A stretch of DNA of 6,286 nucleotides. Source: Actinomycetota bacterium (GTDB lineage Bacteria; Actinomycetota; Actinomycetes; Streptosporangiales; Streptosporangiaceae). The position numbers and the translations under genes are program-made. The stretch lies in contig PLIQ01000058.1 in assembly GCA_003140115.1 (NCBI GenBank), positions 1 to 6,286 of the forward strand. The letters run 5' to 3'. Under the pieces are notes generated by a model. That model was not told where the DNA came from, searched no databases, and worked only from the letters and a program-made list of their open reading frames with translations. This document shows, one piece after another, positions 5,090-6,286 of the stretch. Numbering within the stretch: position 1 is the stretch's first letter; every line of letters begins with the position of its first letter.

Positions 5090-5824
5090 ATGGCATACGC
5101 ACCGGTGAACGGCCTGCAGCTCTATTACGAGACCCGCGGTTCGGGCCGGCCACTCGTCCTGCTCCACGGTGGCCTGATGACCATCGACCTCAGCTTCGGG
5201 CCGTTGCTCGAACCCCTCGCGGCGAGCAGGCAGGTGGTCGCGGTGGAACTCTACGGCCACGGGCACACCGCCGACACCGGCCGCCCGATGACGATCGAGG
5301 CGCTGGCCGGTGACGTCATCGCGCTGCTGGACCATCTCCGGATCGCCGAGGCCGATCTGTTCGGCTTCAGCCTCGGCGGTCTCGTCGCGTACGCGGTCGC
5401 GCTCGGCGCGCCTGCCCGGGTCGGCAAGCTCATCGTCGCCTCGGCCGACGCCCATCGCCCCCCGGGCCGGGAGAGCGCTCCACTCAACGAGGCCCGGATG
5501 CCGGCCCCGGCCGACTTCCAGGCGATGCGCGACGCCTACGACGCGGTCGCTCCCGACCCCGCGCACTTCGACGCGATCGCGGCCAAGACCTCGGCCATGG
5601 TGCACCAGTTCCCGGGATGGACCGACGAGCTGCGATCACTGCAGGCGCCGACCCTGCTGATCTTCGGCGACCGCGACTTCTCACCGTTGCCTGACGTGGT
5701 GGAGATGTTCGATCTCCTGCCGGACGCGCAACTCGCGGTGCTCCCCGGGACCACGCACGTCGGCGTGACACGCCGACCCGGCGAAGTGCTCGCGTTGATC
5801 ACGCCGTTCCTGGACGCGTGCTGA
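5090..5824 (+). CDS. Alpha/beta-fold hydrolase
   Basis: A complete 244-residue alpha/beta hydrolase of the small, lid-bearing esterase/epoxide-hydrolase-like type. The oxyanion-hole motif is LLHGG (24-28). The YGHGHT stretch (55-60) corresponds to the usual G-H-G-x-S turn. The nucleophile elbow is GFSLGG with Ser94. The catalytic acid is in IFGDRDFSP (Asp196 most likely), and the histidine is His223 in LPGTTHVG. The cap lies at ~125-180. All triad members are present, so it should be active. The substrate is unknown; ester or lactone hydrolysis is the safe prediction. ATG at 5090 gives the standard short N-terminal strand (VNGLQLYYETRGSG). No signal peptide, so cytoplasmic. The PPOX-like gene follows 52 bp later on the same strand. 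Confidence 0.88.
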   Translation: MAYAPVNGLQLYYETRGSGRPLVLLHGGLMTIDLSFGPLLEPLAASRQVVAVELYGHGHTADTGRPMTIEALAGDVIALLDHLRIAEADLFGFSLGGLVAYAVALGAPARVGKLIVASADAHRPPGRESAPLNEARMPAPADFQAMRDAYDAVAPDPAHFDAIAAKTSAMVHQFPGWTDELRSLQAPTLLIFGDRDFSPLPDVVEMFDLLPDAQLAVLPGTTHVGVTRRPGEVLALITPFLDAC

Positions 5825-5864
5825 TCCTTAATGCTCGGCGAACTGTCCTCGTTTGCGGGACTCC

Positions 5865-5874
5865 GGGGGGAGAG
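5865..5874 (+). promoter_or_regulatory. Ribosome binding site of the PPOX-like gene
   Basis: The purine run GGGGGGAGAG, with GGAG 4 nt before the ATG at 5877, is the strongest ribosome binding site near this junction. It identifies the true start of an otherwise truncated gene and suggests it was once properly expressed, perhaps from a transcript shared with the hydrolase. Confidence 0.65.
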
Positions 5875-5876
5875 CA

Positions 5877-6089
5877 ATGCACTGGTCTGACATCTCGGCC
5901 CGGCAGCCCGCCCTGGGGGCGGTCGCGGACCGGCTGCTGATCGAGCCGGGGGTGCTGCTGGCCGGGACGATCCGGCGTGACGGCACGGCTCGGATCAGCG
6001 GCGTGGAGCCGCTGGTGCTGGACGGTGACCTATGGCTGTCGATGATGAGCGGTTCAGCCAAGTGCCGCGACCTGGGCCGCGATCCGCGG
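5877..6089 (+). pseudogene. N-terminal fragment of a pyridoxamine 5'-phosphate oxidase-like protein (split-barrel, possible F420/flavin binder)
   Basis: The first 71 residues match the actinobacterial PPOX-like pattern: MHWSDISARQPALGAVADRLL, then GVLLAGTIRRDGTARISGVEPLVLDGDLWLSMM (25-57) and a KCRDLGRDPR helix end (62-71), corresponding to the family's RIS-VEP...LWL-MM...KA-DL-RDPR. Family members normally continue with a VHSIVT-like strand and a cofactor-binding half of the split barrel. After R71 the sequence instead becomes Arg/Pro-rich with no similarity in any forward frame that I can recognise. The reading frame stays open to the right edge (6286), so no stop marks the break. Residues 42-43, usually SP, are SG, and MMWGS-like is MMSGS. 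I infer a gene cut by rearrangement; if translated, the product should not fold properly. Confidence 0.6.
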
Positions 6090-6146
6090 TGTCGGCGGAC
6101 ACGGCCGCGCCAACGGGCCCCGGGCCCGGGCGATCGGCCCGGCAAT

Positions 6147-6193
6147 GATCGTGGGCCGCTACCTCGCTCACAACGAGGTAGCGGCCCACAATC
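6147..6193. terminator. Long perfect hairpin, probable terminator or mobile-element relic
   Basis: GTGGGCCGCTACCTCG (6151-6166) and CGAGGTAGCGGCCCAC (6174-6189) form a perfect 16-bp stem around a 7-nt loop (CTCACAA). After one mismatch, GAT (6147-6149) and ATC (6191-6193) extend it by 3 bp. This is the strongest stem-loop in the window. It follows the truncated PPOX gene by ~57 bp and has no T-run on either side, fitting an actinobacterial U-less terminator or, alternatively, the end of an inserted element. The remaining 6194-6286 shows no recognisable gene; a small GCTAG-CAC-CTAGC repeat at 6224-6236 is its only symmetry. Confidence 0.55.
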
Positions 6194-6286
6194 CTGCGAG
6201 CGGCGGCGATCGAGCCTCTGCCCGCTAGCACCTAGCCCGAGACACCACCATCCCCGGCGGAAACACTGTCCGTCCGGGCGGCACCG

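Noticed and set aside
4845..5153. 102-residue minus-strand open frame across the hairpin cluster
   Set aside because: Runs into the hydrolase start region, is Arg/Pro-rich and shows no family pattern; most likely chance in GC-rich DNA.
5995..6231. Minus-strand open frame over the right-hand hairpin
   Set aside because: Includes both arms of the inverted repeat and antisense of the PPOX fragment; no motif.

Overview
The window is high-GC DNA with the codon bias of a filamentous actinomycete. The protein types fit that too: an actinobacterial six-hairpin glycosidase, a TIGR00027-type methyltransferase, an S51 peptidase E and a short DUF1269-like protein. Three of the six genes whose starts lie in the window (antitoxin, peptidase E, hydrolase) show no clear Shine-Dalgarno and have -10-like hexamers 6-10 nt before the start codon, as expected for the leaderless transcripts common in actinobacteria. 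Genus cannot be fixed from the sequence. It reads as an accessory stretch in which complete genes alternate with gene remnants.

Layout. (1) 2-1594 (+): C-terminal 530 residues of a probably exported (alpha/alpha)6-barrel glycosidase, cut by the left edge. (2) 1626-3235 (+): a YefM-like TGTACA operator over a -10 hexamer, a Phd/YefM antitoxin, a PIN-domain (VapC-type) toxin overlapping it by one base, and a SAM-dependent methyltransferase starting 4 nt after the toxin, apparently one transcription unit. (3) 3251-3979 (-): peptidase E, convergent with the methyltransferase across a small shared hairpin. (4) 4153-4566 (+): a DUF1269-like protein divergent from peptidase E. (5) 4567-5089: no intact gene. 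It holds a remnant on the minus strand that joins a piece of a GH51 arabinofuranosidase (with one in-frame stop) to the last ~55 residues of a MalG-type sugar permease, followed by three inverted repeats within 161 bp. (6) 5090-5824 (+): an alpha/beta hydrolase. (7) 5877 to the right edge (+): the first ~71 residues of a pyridoxamine-phosphate-oxidase-like (possibly F420/flavin) protein, after which similarity stops although the frame stays open. A 16-bp perfect hairpin lies about 60 bp beyond the break.

How it fits together. The antitoxin and toxin form a self-regulating type II module, and the methyltransferase may simply share its transcript. The glycosidase and the GH51/permease remnant suggest that a glycan-utilisation locus once lay here and has partly decayed. 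I found no CRISPR array, tRNA, rRNA or transposase gene. The best candidates for something unusual are the YefM-style operator driving a PIN toxin, the GH51-permease fusion scar with its hairpin cluster, and the abruptly ended PPOX gene followed by a long hairpin.
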